Origin: Clostridiales bacterium
GTDB taxonomy: Bacteria > Bacillota > Clostridia > Oscillospirales > CAG-272
Reading direction: 5' to 3'
Length of the DNA stretch: 64,000 nt
NCBI GenBank assembly: GCA_022791685.1
Contig: JAAVZO010000021.1
Location: forward strand, 118,507 to 182,506
Shown here in pieces: positions 1 through 9,144 of this stretch. Numbering within the stretch: the first letter of the stretch is position 1; every line of letters begins with the position of its first letter. A program made the position numbers and the translations under genes. The notes under the pieces are model-generated. The model searched no databases and was not told where the DNA came from. It was given only the letters and a program-made list of their open reading frames with translations.

Positions 1-87
1 TTCGACTACGTTCAAAGCTGCTCCGGCGGAATTATAGCCGCTTGGGACAACGATAACGGTTGGGCTATTTTCAATAAAGTGAATTGA
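1..87 (+). CDS. 3' end of an unidentified gene
   Basis: An open frame enters from the left edge and ends with TGA at 85-87, leaving 28 residues that include SCSGGIIAAWDNDNGWAIFN. The piece is rich in Gly, Asn, Asp and Trp. It is too short to assign a family. The gene would be the upstream neighbour of mnmG, 32 bases away. The reading frame is inferred only from being open to the edge, so the call is weak. Confidence 0.4.
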   Translation, partial: FDYVQSCSGGIIAAWDNDNGWAIFNKVN

Positions 88-119
88 ACAACAGAAAGTG
101 ATGGTAATATTCATAAACA

Positions 120-2024
120 ATGGAGAAATGCAAAGAATACTTCGCGGGAAATGTTGACGTATGCGTAGTTGGCGCTGGTCACGCCGGGATAGAGTGCGCG
201 CTCGCAGCAGCAAGACTGGGGCTCTCGACAGTACTGTTTACTATAAATCTGGATGCTGTCGGTAATATGCCATGCAATCCGTCTATCGGAGGTACAGGAA
301 AGGGACACCTCGTGTACGAAATCGACGCACTTGGCGGTGAAATGGGGCGCGCCGCTGATAAAGTAATGCTGCAAAGCCGTGTGCTTAATCTTGGCAAGGG
401 TGCAGCGGTACATTCAAAGCGCATTCAGGCTGACCGTGCGGCATACCGTACATTGATGAAGCGCACGATCGAGCGTACACATAATCTAAAGCTTATTCAG
501 GCGGAGATTACAGATATCCACACGTCTGTGGAAAACGGAGAACGAAGAATTGACGCTGTTGTTACTAAATTCGGGGCTGTTTGGAAATGTAAGGCAGCCA
601 TTCTGTGCTCAGGAACCTACCTTCGTGGGCGCGTCATTGTAGGTGAGACCGCGTATTCATCAGGACCGGACGGTATGCTTCCAGCTAACGAGCTGTCGGC
701 AAATCTCGAGCGCGAGGGAATCACTCTTATGCGCTTTAAAACCGGAACGCCTGCACGTGTTCACCGTGATTCAATTGACTACACTAATCTCGAATTACAG
801 CCCGGTGATACTTTTGTAGATCCGTTTTCGGTCGATTCAGACAGGGAAGAGCTAAATAAACGTGAGCAGATACCCTGCCATATTGTCTATACAAACAAAA
901 AAACTCACGACATAATTCGCGCAAATTTGTCACGTTCACCGCTTTATTCGGGAATGATAGAGGGCATTGGTCCGCGTTACTGCCCAAGTATAGAGGATAA
1001 AGTAATGCGGTTTGCAGATAAGGAGCGCCACCAGCTGTTCATCGAGCCGATGGGGAATGATACAGATGAAATGTATATTCAGGGCTTTTCATCATCTCTT
1101 CCAGAGGAAGTTCAGCTCGAAATGCTTCATAGTCTCGAAGGATTCGAAAATGCGCAGGTAATGCGTACCGCTTATGCCATCGAGTATGACTGCATTGACC
1201 CGACTCAGCTATTGCCGACGCTTGAATTCAAGGCGATATCCGGACTCTACGGCGCGGGGCAGTTTAACGGTACATCTGGATATGAGGAAGCCGCGGCACA
1301 GGGACTTGTTGCCGGTATAAATGCGTCTCTCAAAATCAAGGAAGAAGATCCTATGGTACTGACACGTCAGAGCTCATATATAGGTACGCTTATTGATGAC
1401 CTTGTGACAAAGGGAACCAAGGAACCCTACCGAATAATGACTTCACGCTCAGAGTACCGTCTATTGCTGCGTCAAGATAATGCGGCAGAACGGCTCACAC
1501 CTATCGGACGGCGTGTCGGGCTGATATCGGACGAGCGTTGGCAGAGATTTATTGACGAGCGCAATGCTGTTGAAGCGGAAGTGAAACGACTTGAAACCAC
1601 GTCTATTCCACCGAGTATAAAGCTTCAGGAAATACTTGAAGCTAACAATTCTACAGCTATAACTACGGGAGTAAAGCTTGCTGAGCTGCTTAGACGACCT
1701 GAGCTGAGCTATGACAAAATCGCAGAGGTCGACATTACACGACATGAATTACCGCCGAGGGTACGGGAACAGGCTGAAAATCAAATAAAATATGCCGGTT
1801 ATATCAAACGTCAGCTTGCCGAGGTTGCACGAGCTGCTAAGCTCGAAGAAAAAAAGCTTCCGGTGCCATTTGATTATTCGGAGATAAAGGGAATTAGACT
1901 TGAAGCAATACAAAAGCTAAATAAGCTTCAGCCGCTCAGTATCGGTCAAGCTTCAAGAATAAGTGGTGTATCACCAGCGGATATATCAGTACTGCTGATA
2001 TATTTCTCGCAGAAAGGTAACTGA
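120..2024 (+). CDS. mnmG: MnmG (GidA), tRNA U34 carboxymethylaminomethyl-modifying enzyme, FAD subunit
   Basis: MnmG works with MnmE (encoded at 9670-11064) to add a carboxymethylaminomethyl group to wobble uridine 34 of certain tRNAs in the cytoplasm. The 634-residue length is normal for the family. An FAD-binding Rossmann motif [10 protein letters not shown] sits at residues 16-25, followed by the family motif [12 protein letters not shown] near 52. Further family blocks are [11 protein letters not shown] near 287 and [12 protein letters not shown] near 380, and the C-terminal helical part ends [14 protein letters not shown]. The ATG at 120 has no strong ribosome binding site nearby, so a slightly different start is possible. 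rsmG follows after one base, so the two are co-transcribed. Confidence 0.97.
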   Translation: MEKCKEYFAGNVDVCVVGAGHAGIECALAAARLGLSTVLFTINLDAVGNMPCNPSIGGTGKGHLVYEIDALGGEMGRAADKVMLQSRVLNLGKGAAVHSKRIQADRAAYRTLMKRTIERTHNLKLIQAEITDIHTSVENGERRIDAVVTKFGAVWKCKAAILCSGTYLRGRVIVGETAYSSGPDGMLPANELSANLEREGITLMRFKTGTPARVHRDSIDYTNLELQPGDTFVDPFSVDSDREELNKREQIPCHIVYTNKKTHDIIRANLSRSPLYSGMIEGIGPRYCPSIEDKVMRFADKERHQLFIEPMGNDTDEMYIQGFSSSLPEEVQLEMLHSLEGFENAQVMRTAYAIEYDCIDPTQLLPTLEFKAISGLYGAGQFNGTSGYEEAAAQGLVAGINASLKIKEEDPMVLTRQSSYIGTLIDDLVTKGTKEPYRIMTSRSEYRLLLRQDNAAERLTPIGRRVGLISDERWQRFIDERNAVEAEVKRLETTSIPPSIKLQEILEANNSTAITTGVKLAELLRRPELSYDKIAEVDITRHELPPRVREQAENQIKYAGYIKRQLAEVARAAKLEEKKLPVPFDYSEIKGIRLEAIQKLNKLQPLSIGQASRISGVSPADISVLLIYFSQKGN

Positions 2025-2025
2025 C

Positions 2026-2754
2026 ATGAACGAATTTACCAGCAAATTTACATCTATTCTTTTGAGAAATTCACTTGATGAATTTGCGTCGGCAGAGCTC
2101 GCAGAAAAGTTTGAAGCTCTGACTGCTCGTATGCTTGAAGTCAATGCGCATATGAATCTGACCGCTATCACTGATATCGACGGAATCATTTTAAAGCATT
2201 ATGCCGATTCGCTTACAGCTGCAAAGTATATTCAAAGTGGAGCAAAGCTTATTGATGTTGGCTGCGGCGCGGGTTTTCCGTCACTCCCACTGGCAATCGC
2301 ACGTCCTGATATCAGCATAACTGCACTTGACAGCACTGCGAAACGGATAAACTATATATCAGAGACATCGGAAATACTTGGAATATCAAATATTTCCGCA
2401 ATAACCGGACGAGCAGAGGAGTTCGCAAAAGTGCCGGAATATCGTGAACACTTTGATATTTCCTGCGCGAGGGCTGTCGCAAAACTCAACGTTTTATGTG
2501 AACTCTGCATTCCATTTATCAAAAAAGGCGGAAATTTTCTTGCCATGAAGGCTAACGCTGATGGTGAACTTACCGAATCAGAGGGTGCAATAAAGAAGCT
2601 CGGAGGTAAGCTTATTTCCTCCGATAGACTTAACCTTACCGGAAATACTGATGATGACAGCAATCCTCGAACCCTGATACTTATCGAAAAAATTTCCCCA
2701 ACGCCAAAAAACTATCCGCGCAATAATTCGCAAATATCGAAAAAGCCGCTCTAA
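2026..2754 (+). CDS. rsmG: RsmG (GidB), 16S rRNA guanine-527 N7-methyltransferase
   Basis: RsmG methylates N7 of G527 in 16S rRNA using S-adenosylmethionine. The 242-residue protein has the family N-terminal segment NAHMNLTAI at residues 40-48. The SAM-binding glycine motif IDVGCGAGFPSLPLAIA lies near residues 77-93. The ATG follows the mnmG stop by one base and is preceded by AGAAAGG inside the end of mnmG, which indicates translational coupling. The gidA-gidB pairing next to a chromosome-partition locus is conserved in Firmicutes. The stop codon lies inside the loop of an intrinsic terminator. Confidence 0.97.
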   Translation: MNEFTSKFTSILLRNSLDEFASAELAEKFEALTARMLEVNAHMNLTAITDIDGIILKHYADSLTAAKYIQSGAKLIDVGCGAGFPSLPLAIARPDISITALDSTAKRINYISETSEILGISNISAITGRAEEFAKVPEYREHFDISCARAVAKLNVLCELCIPFIKKGGNFLAMKANADGELTESEGAIKKLGGKLISSDRLNLTGNTDDDSNPRTLILIEKISPTPKNYPRNNSQISKKPL

Positions 2755-2766
2755 GCGGCTTTTTTT
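2744..2766 (+). terminator. Intrinsic terminator ending the mnmG-rsmG operon
   Basis: The inverted repeat AGCCGCT / AGCGGCT with a three-base loop is followed by seven T residues. The rsmG stop codon TAA (2752-2754) overlaps the loop and right arm, so a terminating ribosome could interfere with folding. Confidence 0.85.
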
Positions 2767-2925
2767 GCGCCTCAAAAACGAGATTTAGCCGGATTCGATT
2801 ATTTTTCGACGGCTCACATTATTTTTCACAACACAAAATTCGTCAGCCTTTTCGTGGGAATTGTGGTATCCTATATACATATATTTCCGGCGTAATAATA
2901 CCGGACAAGCAAAGGAGAAACAAAT

Positions 2926-3945
2926 ATGACTACCCTCAATTTATTTCGAAACCCCAAAAAGGAGCTTGAAGCTGAACGCGCACAGCTCGAACGCAAATGG
3001 CAGGAGCTTTCCGAAAAGGAAATCGCTCTGCGCTCAGAGGTAGAACGCACCGCGGCAGAGAAAGCCGCTGCCGAACTTCGCGCCCGCCGCATGGAAGAGT
3101 ATGGACGAATACACAATATCGCTACCGACCGGATAATCCCAAATCCATCACAGCCACGCAAACAATTTGAAGACGACTCTATAATCCGATTAGCCGACAG
3201 TATACGTCAATATGGCATATTGCAGCCGCTGACCGTTCGCAGGATCGACGATGGGCTTGTATTAAATGATAATGCAATTGACGGTATTGCCACTTATAGC
3301 AAGGATATGTTTGAGATAGTGGCTGGTGAACGCCGGCTGCGTGCCTCTAAGTTGCTGCAGCTCGCGACCGTTCCGTGCATAATCGTAGACGTTGACAGCA
3401 AAAAATCAGCAGAGCTCGCGATAATCGAGAACATCCAACGTGAAAATCTCAATATATTCGAACAAGCAAGCTCGATTGCGTCGCTTATTGACATTTATAG
3501 CCTGACCCAAGAGGAAGTTGCAAAACAGCTTTCGATGTCGCAGTCGTTTGTCGCAAACAAGCTGCGCATTCTTCGCTTGACTGCACCTGAACGCGAGCTA
3601 ATACTAAAATACAATCTGACCGAGCGTCACGCACGCGCACTGCTGAAGATAGATTCAGTAGAGCAGCGCATACGAATAATTGAGTACATAAATTCACATC
3701 AGCTGAACGTTGCAACTACTGAAGCGTACATTGACCGTTTTATGGCTGAAAACGCGAGCGCTAAACGTCATCGCTCACCGCGCCGTATCATCCTAAAGGA
3801 CATCCGCATATTCTACAATTCTATTGACAAGGCAGTATCACTTGTGCGGCAGGCTGGGATTCCGATCGAAAGCGAACGCAATGAAGCCGATGATGCTATC
3901 GAGGTGCTGATACGCATTCCAAAAGCTAATTCGTCCGCACACTGA
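2926..3945 (+). CDS. noc: ParB-family DNA-binding protein, probable Noc-like nucleoid occlusion factor
   Basis: This is the first of two ParB paralogues here. Its position between rsmG and parA matches noc in Bacillus. Noc binds specific DNA sites and the membrane and stops division over the nucleoid. The 339-residue protein begins MTTLNLFRNPKK, which could form an amphipathic helix, then has a charged coiled-coil-like stretch at about residues 11-55. The ParB nuclease-like domain starts near 66 (RIIPNPSQPRKQF) and includes VAGERRLRA and IENIQRENLN. A helix-turn-helix region follows near 195 (TQEEVAKQLSMSQSFVANKL). The start has a good site (AAAGGAGA). A second ParB rather than Noc is possible. 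The perfect parS lies 14 bases past its stop. Confidence 0.72.
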   Translation: MTTLNLFRNPKKELEAERAQLERKWQELSEKEIALRSEVERTAAEKAAAELRARRMEEYGRIHNIATDRIIPNPSQPRKQFEDDSIIRLADSIRQYGILQPLTVRRIDDGLVLNDNAIDGIATYSKDMFEIVAGERRLRASKLLQLATVPCIIVDVDSKKSAELAIIENIQRENLNIFEQASSIASLIDIYSLTQEEVAKQLSMSQSFVANKLRILRLTAPERELILKYNLTERHARALLKIDSVEQRIRIIEYINSHQLNVATTEAYIDRFMAENASAKRHRSPRRIILKDIRIFYNSIDKAVSLVRQAGIPIESERNEADDAIEVLIRIPKANSSAH

Positions 3946-3958
3946 GTTCGATCTGCAA

Positions 3959-3974
3959 TGTTTCACGTGAAACA
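3959..3974. promoter_or_regulatory. parS: parS centromere site
   Basis: The 16-base palindrome TGTTTCACGTGAAACA is an exact match to the parS consensus bound by ParB/Spo0J. It lies between the noc-like gene and parA. It is the only exact copy I found by eye in the window. It should nucleate ParB spreading and SMC loading near the origin. Confidence 0.95.
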
Positions 3975-4050
3975 TTATACGATATTATCCGCGTCAAACA
4001 AAATATTTCGACTAATCCCGCTTTTATCTCCCGTATTAACAAAATAACCA

Positions 4051-4079
4051 TTGACTTTTTTCGCGAATGTTGATATAAT
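4051..4079 (+). promoter_or_regulatory. SigA-type promoter of parA-parB
   Basis: The -35 TTGACT (4051-4056) and -10 TATAAT (4074-4079) are separated by 17 bases. This gives a transcript starting near 4086, about 37 bases before the parA ATG. The open frame that begins at 4051 uses part of this -35 as its first codon, which rules that start out. Confidence 0.85.
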
Positions 4080-4122
4080 ATATTATATTATTAATTTTAC
4101 AACTATCAGCGGAGGGAGCCGC

Positions 4123-4884
4123 ATGGCTTTTACAATTTCATTCGCTAATCAGAAGGGCGGCGTAGGCAAGACTACATCGGCAGTAAACTGTGCTGCCGCT
4201 ATAGGAGCACTCGGCAAAAAAACATTGCTCGTCGACCTTGACCCGCAGGGCAATGCTACGAGCGGCGTAGGTGTTCCACGCAAGCGGCTGCGTGCCTCTA
4301 CATACGACGTAATAATCGGGCGTGCGTCTGCAAGCGAAGCAATAATCGAAACAAAATTTGCAAATCTTTCAATAATGCCGTCTCAAATCTCACTCGCAGG
4401 AGCAGAGTTTGAACTGGTGGACATGGACAACCGCGAGCTGCTTTTCAAAAACGCGATCGCGGAGGTCGAGGATAACTATGATTATATTTTTATAGATTGT
4501 CCGCCTTCACTCGGCATACTTTCAATAAACGCACTCGCAGCGAGCCACGGCGTTATAATACCGATGCAGTGCGAATTTTATTCGCTTGAGGGACTGTCTC
4601 AGCTAATGTTATCTATAAAACAGGTAAAGAAGCTGTACAATACATCGCTTGAAATCACTGGAATTCTGATTACAATGTTCAACGGTCGACTAAATCTATC
4701 AATGCAGGTTTTGGAGGAGCTGAAAAAATATTATGCGGACAAGCTCTTCGCGACCGGAATAGTCCGCAATGTCAAGCTTTCCGAAGCACCAAGCTACGGT
4801 GAGCCGATTATTTACTATGACAAGTACTCAAAGGGTGCTAAGGCGTACATGGATGTCGCCGGAGAGATACTCGAGCGTACTTGA
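4123..4884 (+). CDS. parA: ParA/Soj chromosome-partitioning ATPase
   Basis: ParA is a deviant Walker ATPase that binds DNA nonspecifically and works with ParB-parS to segregate origins and to regulate DnaA. The protein starts MAFTISFANQKGGVGKTT, with the deviant Walker A KGGVGKTT at residues 11-18. A Walker B-like segment YDYIFIDCPPSLG follows near 119, and the family block SEAPSYGEPI lies near 223. I chose ATG 4123 because GGAGGG ends seven bases upstream. The open frame extends 24 codons further, but those codons overlap the promoter. Length 253 residues is normal. parB follows after 67 bases. Confidence 0.95.
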   Translation: MAFTISFANQKGGVGKTTSAVNCAAAIGALGKKTLLVDLDPQGNATSGVGVPRKRLRASTYDVIIGRASASEAIIETKFANLSIMPSQISLAGAEFELVDMDNRELLFKNAIAEVEDNYDYIFIDCPPSLGILSINALAASHGVIIPMQCEFYSLEGLSQLMLSIKQVKKLYNTSLEITGILITMFNGRLNLSMQVLEELKKYYADKLFATGIVRNVKLSEAPSYGEPIIYYDKYSKGAKAYMDVAGEILERT

Positions 4885-4951
4885 TACAAATTGAAATACT
4901 GGAGACTTGAGTCTGAAATATAGTTCAGGCTTGAAAGGAATGGTCATATAA

Positions 4952-5821
4952 ATGTCAAAAAGGAAGGGTCTAGGCAGAGGAATGGAATCCATTTTTCTCG
5001 ACAATTCACTGGATGCACCCGAGAGAACCAGCACCCTCCGCATTTCTGAGATCGAACCGCGCCGATCTCAGCCGCGCAAAAGTTTTGACGCGGAATCACT
5101 ATCACAGCTCGCCGATTCTATCGCGGCAAATGGACTGATACAGCCGATCATTGTTCGTGCTGTTGAAGGCTCAGATTTTTATCAGATAATTGCAGGAGAG
5201 CGTCGTTGGAGAGCAGCAAAGCAGGCGGGACTTGGTGAAGTGCCCGTTGTAATACTCGAAGCCGACGACCGAAAAGCTGCTGAATATGCGCTTATTGAAA
5301 ATATACAGCGTGAGGATCTAAATCCGATTGAGGAAGCACAGGGCTTCCGCTCACTCATTGAGGATTATAATCTCACTCAGGAACAGGCAGCTAAACAGGT
5401 AGGAAAGAGTCGTGCAGCTGTTACAAACTCGCTGCGTCTGTTAGAGTTGCCGGATAATGTGCTCGATTTGATCGCTAATAAGCAATTGAGCGCCGGTCAC
5501 GCACGTACGCTGCTTGCGCTAAGTGACAAGTCGATAATATCTGAAGCAGCTAATATAATAGTCAGGGACGAGCTGTCGGTAAGAAGCGCTGAGGCGCTTG
5601 TGAAGAAGCTCAATGCTGAACCTGCGCAAGAGAAGAAAAAGGACCCAGTCGCTGAAAGCTATTATGTATCGCTTGAGAGAAAGATAACTGACACTCTTGG
5701 CTGCAAGGTAAGAATCACTCATTCAAAACGCAGCCACGCGCTCTCGATCACATACAAAAATACCGCTGAGCTTGAATCGCTGATTTCAAAGCTCACAGGC
5801 GATACGATCACTGATGACTGA
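4952..5821 (+). CDS. parB: ParB/Spo0J chromosome-partitioning protein
   Basis: ParB is a CTPase that binds parS, spreads, and is moved by ParA. The 289-residue protein begins MSKRKGLGRGMESIF, a typical Spo0J start. The N-terminal domain includes RRSQPRKSF near 31 and IAGERRWRAAKQAGL near 76, the latter being the CTP-binding box. The HTH domain follows (TQEQAAKQVGKSRAAVTNSLRLL), then the dimerisation region. AAAGGAA precedes the ATG by 11 bases. It is the second of two ParB-type genes flanking the parS-parA segment. serS follows after 37 bases with its own binding site. Confidence 0.95.
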   Translation: MSKRKGLGRGMESIFLDNSLDAPERTSTLRISEIEPRRSQPRKSFDAESLSQLADSIAANGLIQPIIVRAVEGSDFYQIIAGERRWRAAKQAGLGEVPVVILEADDRKAAEYALIENIQREDLNPIEEAQGFRSLIEDYNLTQEQAAKQVGKSRAAVTNSLRLLELPDNVLDLIANKQLSAGHARTLLALSDKSIISEAANIIVRDELSVRSAEALVKKLNAEPAQEKKKDPVAESYYVSLERKITDTLGCKVRITHSKRSHALSITYKNTAELESLISKLTGDTITDD

Positions 5822-5858
5822 TAATTTTTAGGACAAAATTACAAGGAGATATACAAAA

Positions 5859-7148
5859 ATGCTTGATATTAAATACATCAAGGAAAATCCCGATGACGTT
5901 ATTGAACGTCTCGCGAGAAAAGGCAAGGACGCAAAAGAGGAGATCGCGCACATTCTCGAGCTCGACACAACGAGACGTGCGATGATTTCTGAAAACGAGG
6001 CACTTAAGGCTGAGCAGAACAAGGTATCAAAATCGATTCCTCAGCTCAAGAAGGAGGGCAAGGATGTTGCGCCTATCTTCGCTCAGATGAAGGAGCTCTC
6101 GAATAAAGTAAAGGCAAATGACGACAAGCTTAAGGAAGTAGAGCTTGAATATACAAATCTAATGCTCGGACTGCCGAATCTGCCTGACCCAGACCTGAAG
6201 CCGGGCGAAAAGGAGAATAACGAGCCTATCCGCTATTTCGGCGAGCCGCATAAGTTTGACTTCACTCCTAAGCACCATGTTGACCTCTGCACAAATTTAG
6301 GTCTTATCGACTACGACCGCGGCACCAAGCTTGCAGGCAGCGGCTTCTGGATTTATAAAGGAATGGGCGCACGCCTTGAATGGGCACTGCTAAATTACTT
6401 CATAGACACACACACTGCTGACGGATATGATTTCATTCTTCCGCCGCATATGCTCGAATATCAGTGCGGACTTACAGCAGGTCAGTTCCCGAAATTCGCT
6501 GACGAAGTATATAAGATCGAGAATCCGACAGATGACCGCACACACTATATGCTTCCGACTGCCGAAGCTGCACTCGCAAGCATTTACCGTGACGAGATTC
6601 TGACTGAAGCAGACCTTCCGAAGAAGTTCTTCTCGTACACTCCTTGCTTTAGACGCGAAGCTGGTTCATATCGTTCGGATGAGCGCGGCATGGTTCGTGG
6701 ACATCAGTTCAACAAGGTTGAGATGTTCCAGTACACTAAGCCTGAGGACTCAGACGCAGCATTTGACGAGCTCGTTACAAAGGCTGAAAATCTCGTAAAG
6801 GGACTCGGCTTCCACTTCCGCACCGTAAAACTCGCAGCAGGTGACTGCTCGGCTTCTATGGCGCGCACATACGATATCGAGATTCAGATTCCGTCGATGA
6901 ATGGCTATAAGGAAGTTTCATCTGTATCTAACGCACGCGACTATCAGGCTCGCCGCGGTCAGATACGCTTCAAGCGCGAATCGACCGGAAAGACCGAATT
7001 TGTTCACACACTCAATGGCTCGGGACTCGCTACCTCGCGTATTTTCCCGGCTATGGTCGAGCAGAATCAGCTTGCAGACGGCAGCGTAGTTGTTCCGGAA
7101 GTACTCCGCAAGTATGTAAACTGCGAAGTTATCAAACCAGTTAAATAA
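5859..7148 (+). CDS. serS: Seryl-tRNA synthetase
   Basis: SerS attaches serine to tRNA-Ser (and tRNA-Sec where present). The 429-residue protein has the long N-terminal antiparallel coiled coil (about residues 25-100) that contacts the tRNA variable arm. The class II core contains motif 2 (FRREAGSYRSDERGMVRGHQ near 265) and motif 3 (NGSGLATSRIFPAMVEQNQ near 390). Motif 3 normally reads NGTGLAVGR, so the S-R pair here is a minor variant. AAGGAGATATAC precedes the ATG. No T-box-like leader is visible in the 37-base gap after parB, so it is probably read from the parA promoter. Confidence 0.97.
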   Translation: MLDIKYIKENPDDVIERLARKGKDAKEEIAHILELDTTRRAMISENEALKAEQNKVSKSIPQLKKEGKDVAPIFAQMKELSNKVKANDDKLKEVELEYTNLMLGLPNLPDPDLKPGEKENNEPIRYFGEPHKFDFTPKHHVDLCTNLGLIDYDRGTKLAGSGFWIYKGMGARLEWALLNYFIDTHTADGYDFILPPHMLEYQCGLTAGQFPKFADEVYKIENPTDDRTHYMLPTAEAALASIYRDEILTEADLPKKFFSYTPCFRREAGSYRSDERGMVRGHQFNKVEMFQYTKPEDSDAAFDELVTKAENLVKGLGFHFRTVKLAAGDCSASMARTYDIEIQIPSMNGYKEVSSVSNARDYQARRGQIRFKRESTGKTEFVHTLNGSGLATSRIFPAMVEQNQLADGSVVVPEVLRKYVNCEVIKPVK

Positions 7149-7203
7149 TTAACTCTCAACTTAGCAAATCAACGTTGTACGCTTATTTTGAAGGAGGATT
7201 CAA

Positions 7204-7764
7204 GTGGATTTTTTCAAAGAATTTTTTGAAGCTTTGGGCAATGATCTAAATAAAATCTTCGGCGAAACGATTACGCTTGGAGATAATCCGATAACAACGC
7301 TCAACATTATAGTTTGGTCGCTTTATATCGGCTTTATTATCGGAATAGGCATCACTGTTTATAATCGCTGTGTACTCGGTACGCTGATACGAAAGCTTAT
7401 CGAGCGTCAAGCTTTCAGCGATGGAGGAGCGGTAACCGTAGCCGAACTCGGCTGCGGTAATCCGTTCATCAAGTTCGCTCTGCGCGAAAAGGGAACTCTG
7501 AGACGTATAGTATATATGGTAGGCGATACTCCTGAGACAAGAAAACGCGAAAGCTTTGACACCGCGAAATTTTATCTTCCGGAGCAGAATATACACCGCG
7601 CTGAGGTAGTATATGGAAGCAGTGGAATGAATATCGTATCTGTTCTTTTGTCGGTGCTGGCATTTCTTGTAGTTGTTATGGTAGCCTTCTTTGTCATACC
7701 AAATCTGATACAAATGCTGACCAACTTCATCGCCGGTGTTACACCAAACAGCAATATACTTTGA
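7204..7764 (+). CDS. Unidentified two-helix membrane protein
   Basis: I do not recognise this family. The 186-residue protein starts at GTG 7204 behind a strong AAGGAGG. It has one hydrophobic helix at about residues 33-53 and another at about 140-165. Between them is a soluble segment of roughly 85 residues containing TVAELGCGNPFIKFALREKG and a basic patch (ETRKRE). The C-terminus is TNFIAGVTPNSNIL. The topology suggests an anchored hairpin protein with a domain between two helices. It lies between serS and a MORN-repeat gene, and the gap to that gene is about 50 bases, so they are probably co-transcribed. Confidence 0.7.
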   Translation: MDFFKEFFEALGNDLNKIFGETITLGDNPITTLNIIVWSLYIGFIIGIGITVYNRCVLGTLIRKLIERQAFSDGGAVTVAELGCGNPFIKFALREKGTLRRIVYMVGDTPETRKRESFDTAKFYLPEQNIHRAEVVYGSSGMNIVSVLLSVLAFLVVVMVAFFVIPNLIQMLTNFIAGVTPNSNIL

Positions 7765-7816
7765 TTTAAATTGCATAACAATTTAAATCAAATATACTAA
7801 TTGAACCGGAGGTACA

Positions 7817-7861
7817 ATGACAAAATCTCTGCATAAAAGTGATTTTGAACTAACAATATAA
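7817..7861 (+). CDS. 14-residue upstream reading frame coupled to the MORN gene
   Basis: ATG 7817 is preceded by CCGGAGGTAC, a strong ribosome binding site. It encodes MTKSLHKSDFELTI and stops with TAA at 7859-7861. The stop ends one base before the ATG of the MORN protein, which has no binding site of its own. The arrangement looks like translational coupling. The two frames differ, so this is not an N-terminal extension unless there is a frameshift. Confidence 0.5.
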   Translation: MTKSLHKSDFELTI

Positions 7862-7862
7862 T

Positions 7863-8684
7863 ATGGATAACAGAAAATCAGGTCGTCGAACACGTCGTCA
7901 CCGCAGTACATTCAGTATATTTTTGACTATACTGATAATCGCAGCGATAGCAGTAGGCATCGTCGCCGCAGGAATATACTTCTCAGGCATAAGATATTTT
8001 TCGACCACAACCGAAGATGGAATGAAGATAAATTATTTCGGACGAGTCGACGCAGAGGGAAAGCCGCTTAACGGCAAGCTCTACTATTCGGACGGAGTTA
8101 CCGGTGAAGTTGAGATGGACAAAAACACTATTGTATACTCCAACGGCGATGTGTATGAAGGCGGTCTCAATAACCTGCAAAAAAATGGTCAGGGTAAATT
8201 GATATATGCTTCCGGCGATGTGTACGAAGGAGAATTCGACCACGATATGATCACCGGATATGGCACATATTCATTTTCGAATGGCGATGTGTATGAAGGA
8301 AACCTCGTCGATGGAAAAAAAGAGGGAATTGGTACATACACTTGGGTCGACGGCTCAGTCTATACAGGCGAATATAAGAACAACATGAAAAACGGCGAGG
8401 GCAAGTATGTATGGACCGACGGCTCATCCTATGAAGGTACGTATGTAAACGAGCTCAAGGAAGGCAAGGGCACATACGTATTCCCGAACGGTGACCGATA
8501 TGTTGGCGACTTCGTAGCTGATGTTAGAACCGGAAACGGTGTATACACATGGGCTAACGGAGAAATATATGAGGGCGAATTCCTCAACAACAAGATGTCC
8601 GGCAAAGGTAAATATACTTGGCCAAGCGGACGTATATATGAGGGATATTTCGAAAACGGAAAAATCGTTCAGGAAGAAAACTAA
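7863..8684 (+). CDS. Membrane-anchored MORN-repeat protein
   Basis: The 273-residue protein has a basic N-terminus (RKSGRRTRRHRS), one transmembrane helix at about residues 18-42, and then an extracellular region. From about residue 95 to the end it carries eight MORN repeats of 23 residues, each of the form NGDVYEGEF...GxGxYTW. MORN repeats form beta-hairpin ladders that bind lipids or proteins; in bacteria their roles are mostly unknown. The ATG at 7863 lacks a ribosome binding site and probably depends on the short coupled frame just upstream. A bidirectional terminator follows directly after the stop. Confidence 0.85.
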   Translation: MDNRKSGRRTRRHRSTFSIFLTILIIAAIAVGIVAAGIYFSGIRYFSTTTEDGMKINYFGRVDAEGKPLNGKLYYSDGVTGEVEMDKNTIVYSNGDVYEGGLNNLQKNGQGKLIYASGDVYEGEFDHDMITGYGTYSFSNGDVYEGNLVDGKKEGIGTYTWVDGSVYTGEYKNNMKNGEGKYVWTDGSSYEGTYVNELKEGKGTYVFPNGDRYVGDFVADVRTGNGVYTWANGEIYEGEFLNNKMSGKGKYTWPSGRIYEGYFENGKIVQEEN

Positions 8685-8688
8685 AAAA

Positions 8689-8717
8689 ACTGCTGCACTT
8701 TTGTGCAGCAGTTTTTT
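8689..8717. terminator. Bidirectional intrinsic terminator
   Basis: Arms ACTGCTGCAC (8689-8698) and GTGCAGCAGT (8703-8712) enclose a TTTT loop. A T run follows on the plus strand and A residues precede on the left. It can end both the MORN gene and the convergent RNHCP gene, whose stop is at 8717-8719. Confidence 0.88.
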
Positions 8718-9052
8718 CATCTGTCATGCTCGTTTACAGTAAGCTTTATCAATAAATCAATATCATCCGGCTGAATCTTTGCGGGATATGCAGCCTTATT
8801 TCTGACAGTCTCGCCACATTTCTCGCAGCGGTATATTATAATATATCCCTTTTTGGGGTCTGGGATAACCTGCACAGGGCGAAGCAATCCACGACAATCG
8901 TTGGCGCGGTCGCCGGGATTTATATCGACGTGCAGTGAGCACAAGCAGCGTGGACAGTGGTCACGAGACGTAACTCCAAGTGGTTTGACCTCATGCCCGC
9001 AGTTCGAGCAGATGAAGCCGTTATCATTTTTTTGAAATCTTTTTTCTTCCAT
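8717..9052 (-). CDS. RNHCP-domain zinc-binding protein
   Basis: The 111-residue protein has CSNCGHEV near residue 15, then SRDHCPRCLCSLHVDINPGD near 29, which is the signature of the RNHCP family. A third Cys pair (YRCEKCGE) lies near 75. Four CxxC-type pairs suggest one or two zinc sites. The family's function is unknown, though its members are small, widespread in Firmicutes and probably bind nucleic acid or protein. It is transcribed alone on the minus strand, convergent with the MORN gene. The gap to the divergent gene at 9145 is 92 bases. Confidence 0.85.
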   Translation of the reverse strand: MEEKRFQKNDNGFICSNCGHEVKPLGVTSRDHCPRCLCSLHVDINPGDRANDCRGLLRPVQVIPDPKKGYIIIYRCEKCGETVRNKAAYPAKIQPDDIDLLIKLTVNEHDR

Positions 9053-9144
9053 ATTTACTACAAATTTCCTCTAATAATTAGGTATTCTTTTATTCTGAAG
9101 CGGACACAATAAAGCTGAAATTACCGAAAGGAATCAAGGCTTTT

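Noticed and set aside
4051..4122. N-terminal extension of ParA from TTG 4051
   Set aside because: The codon is part of the -35 hexamer of a consensus promoter, and the ATG at 4123 has GGAGGG at proper spacing and gives the standard ParA start.
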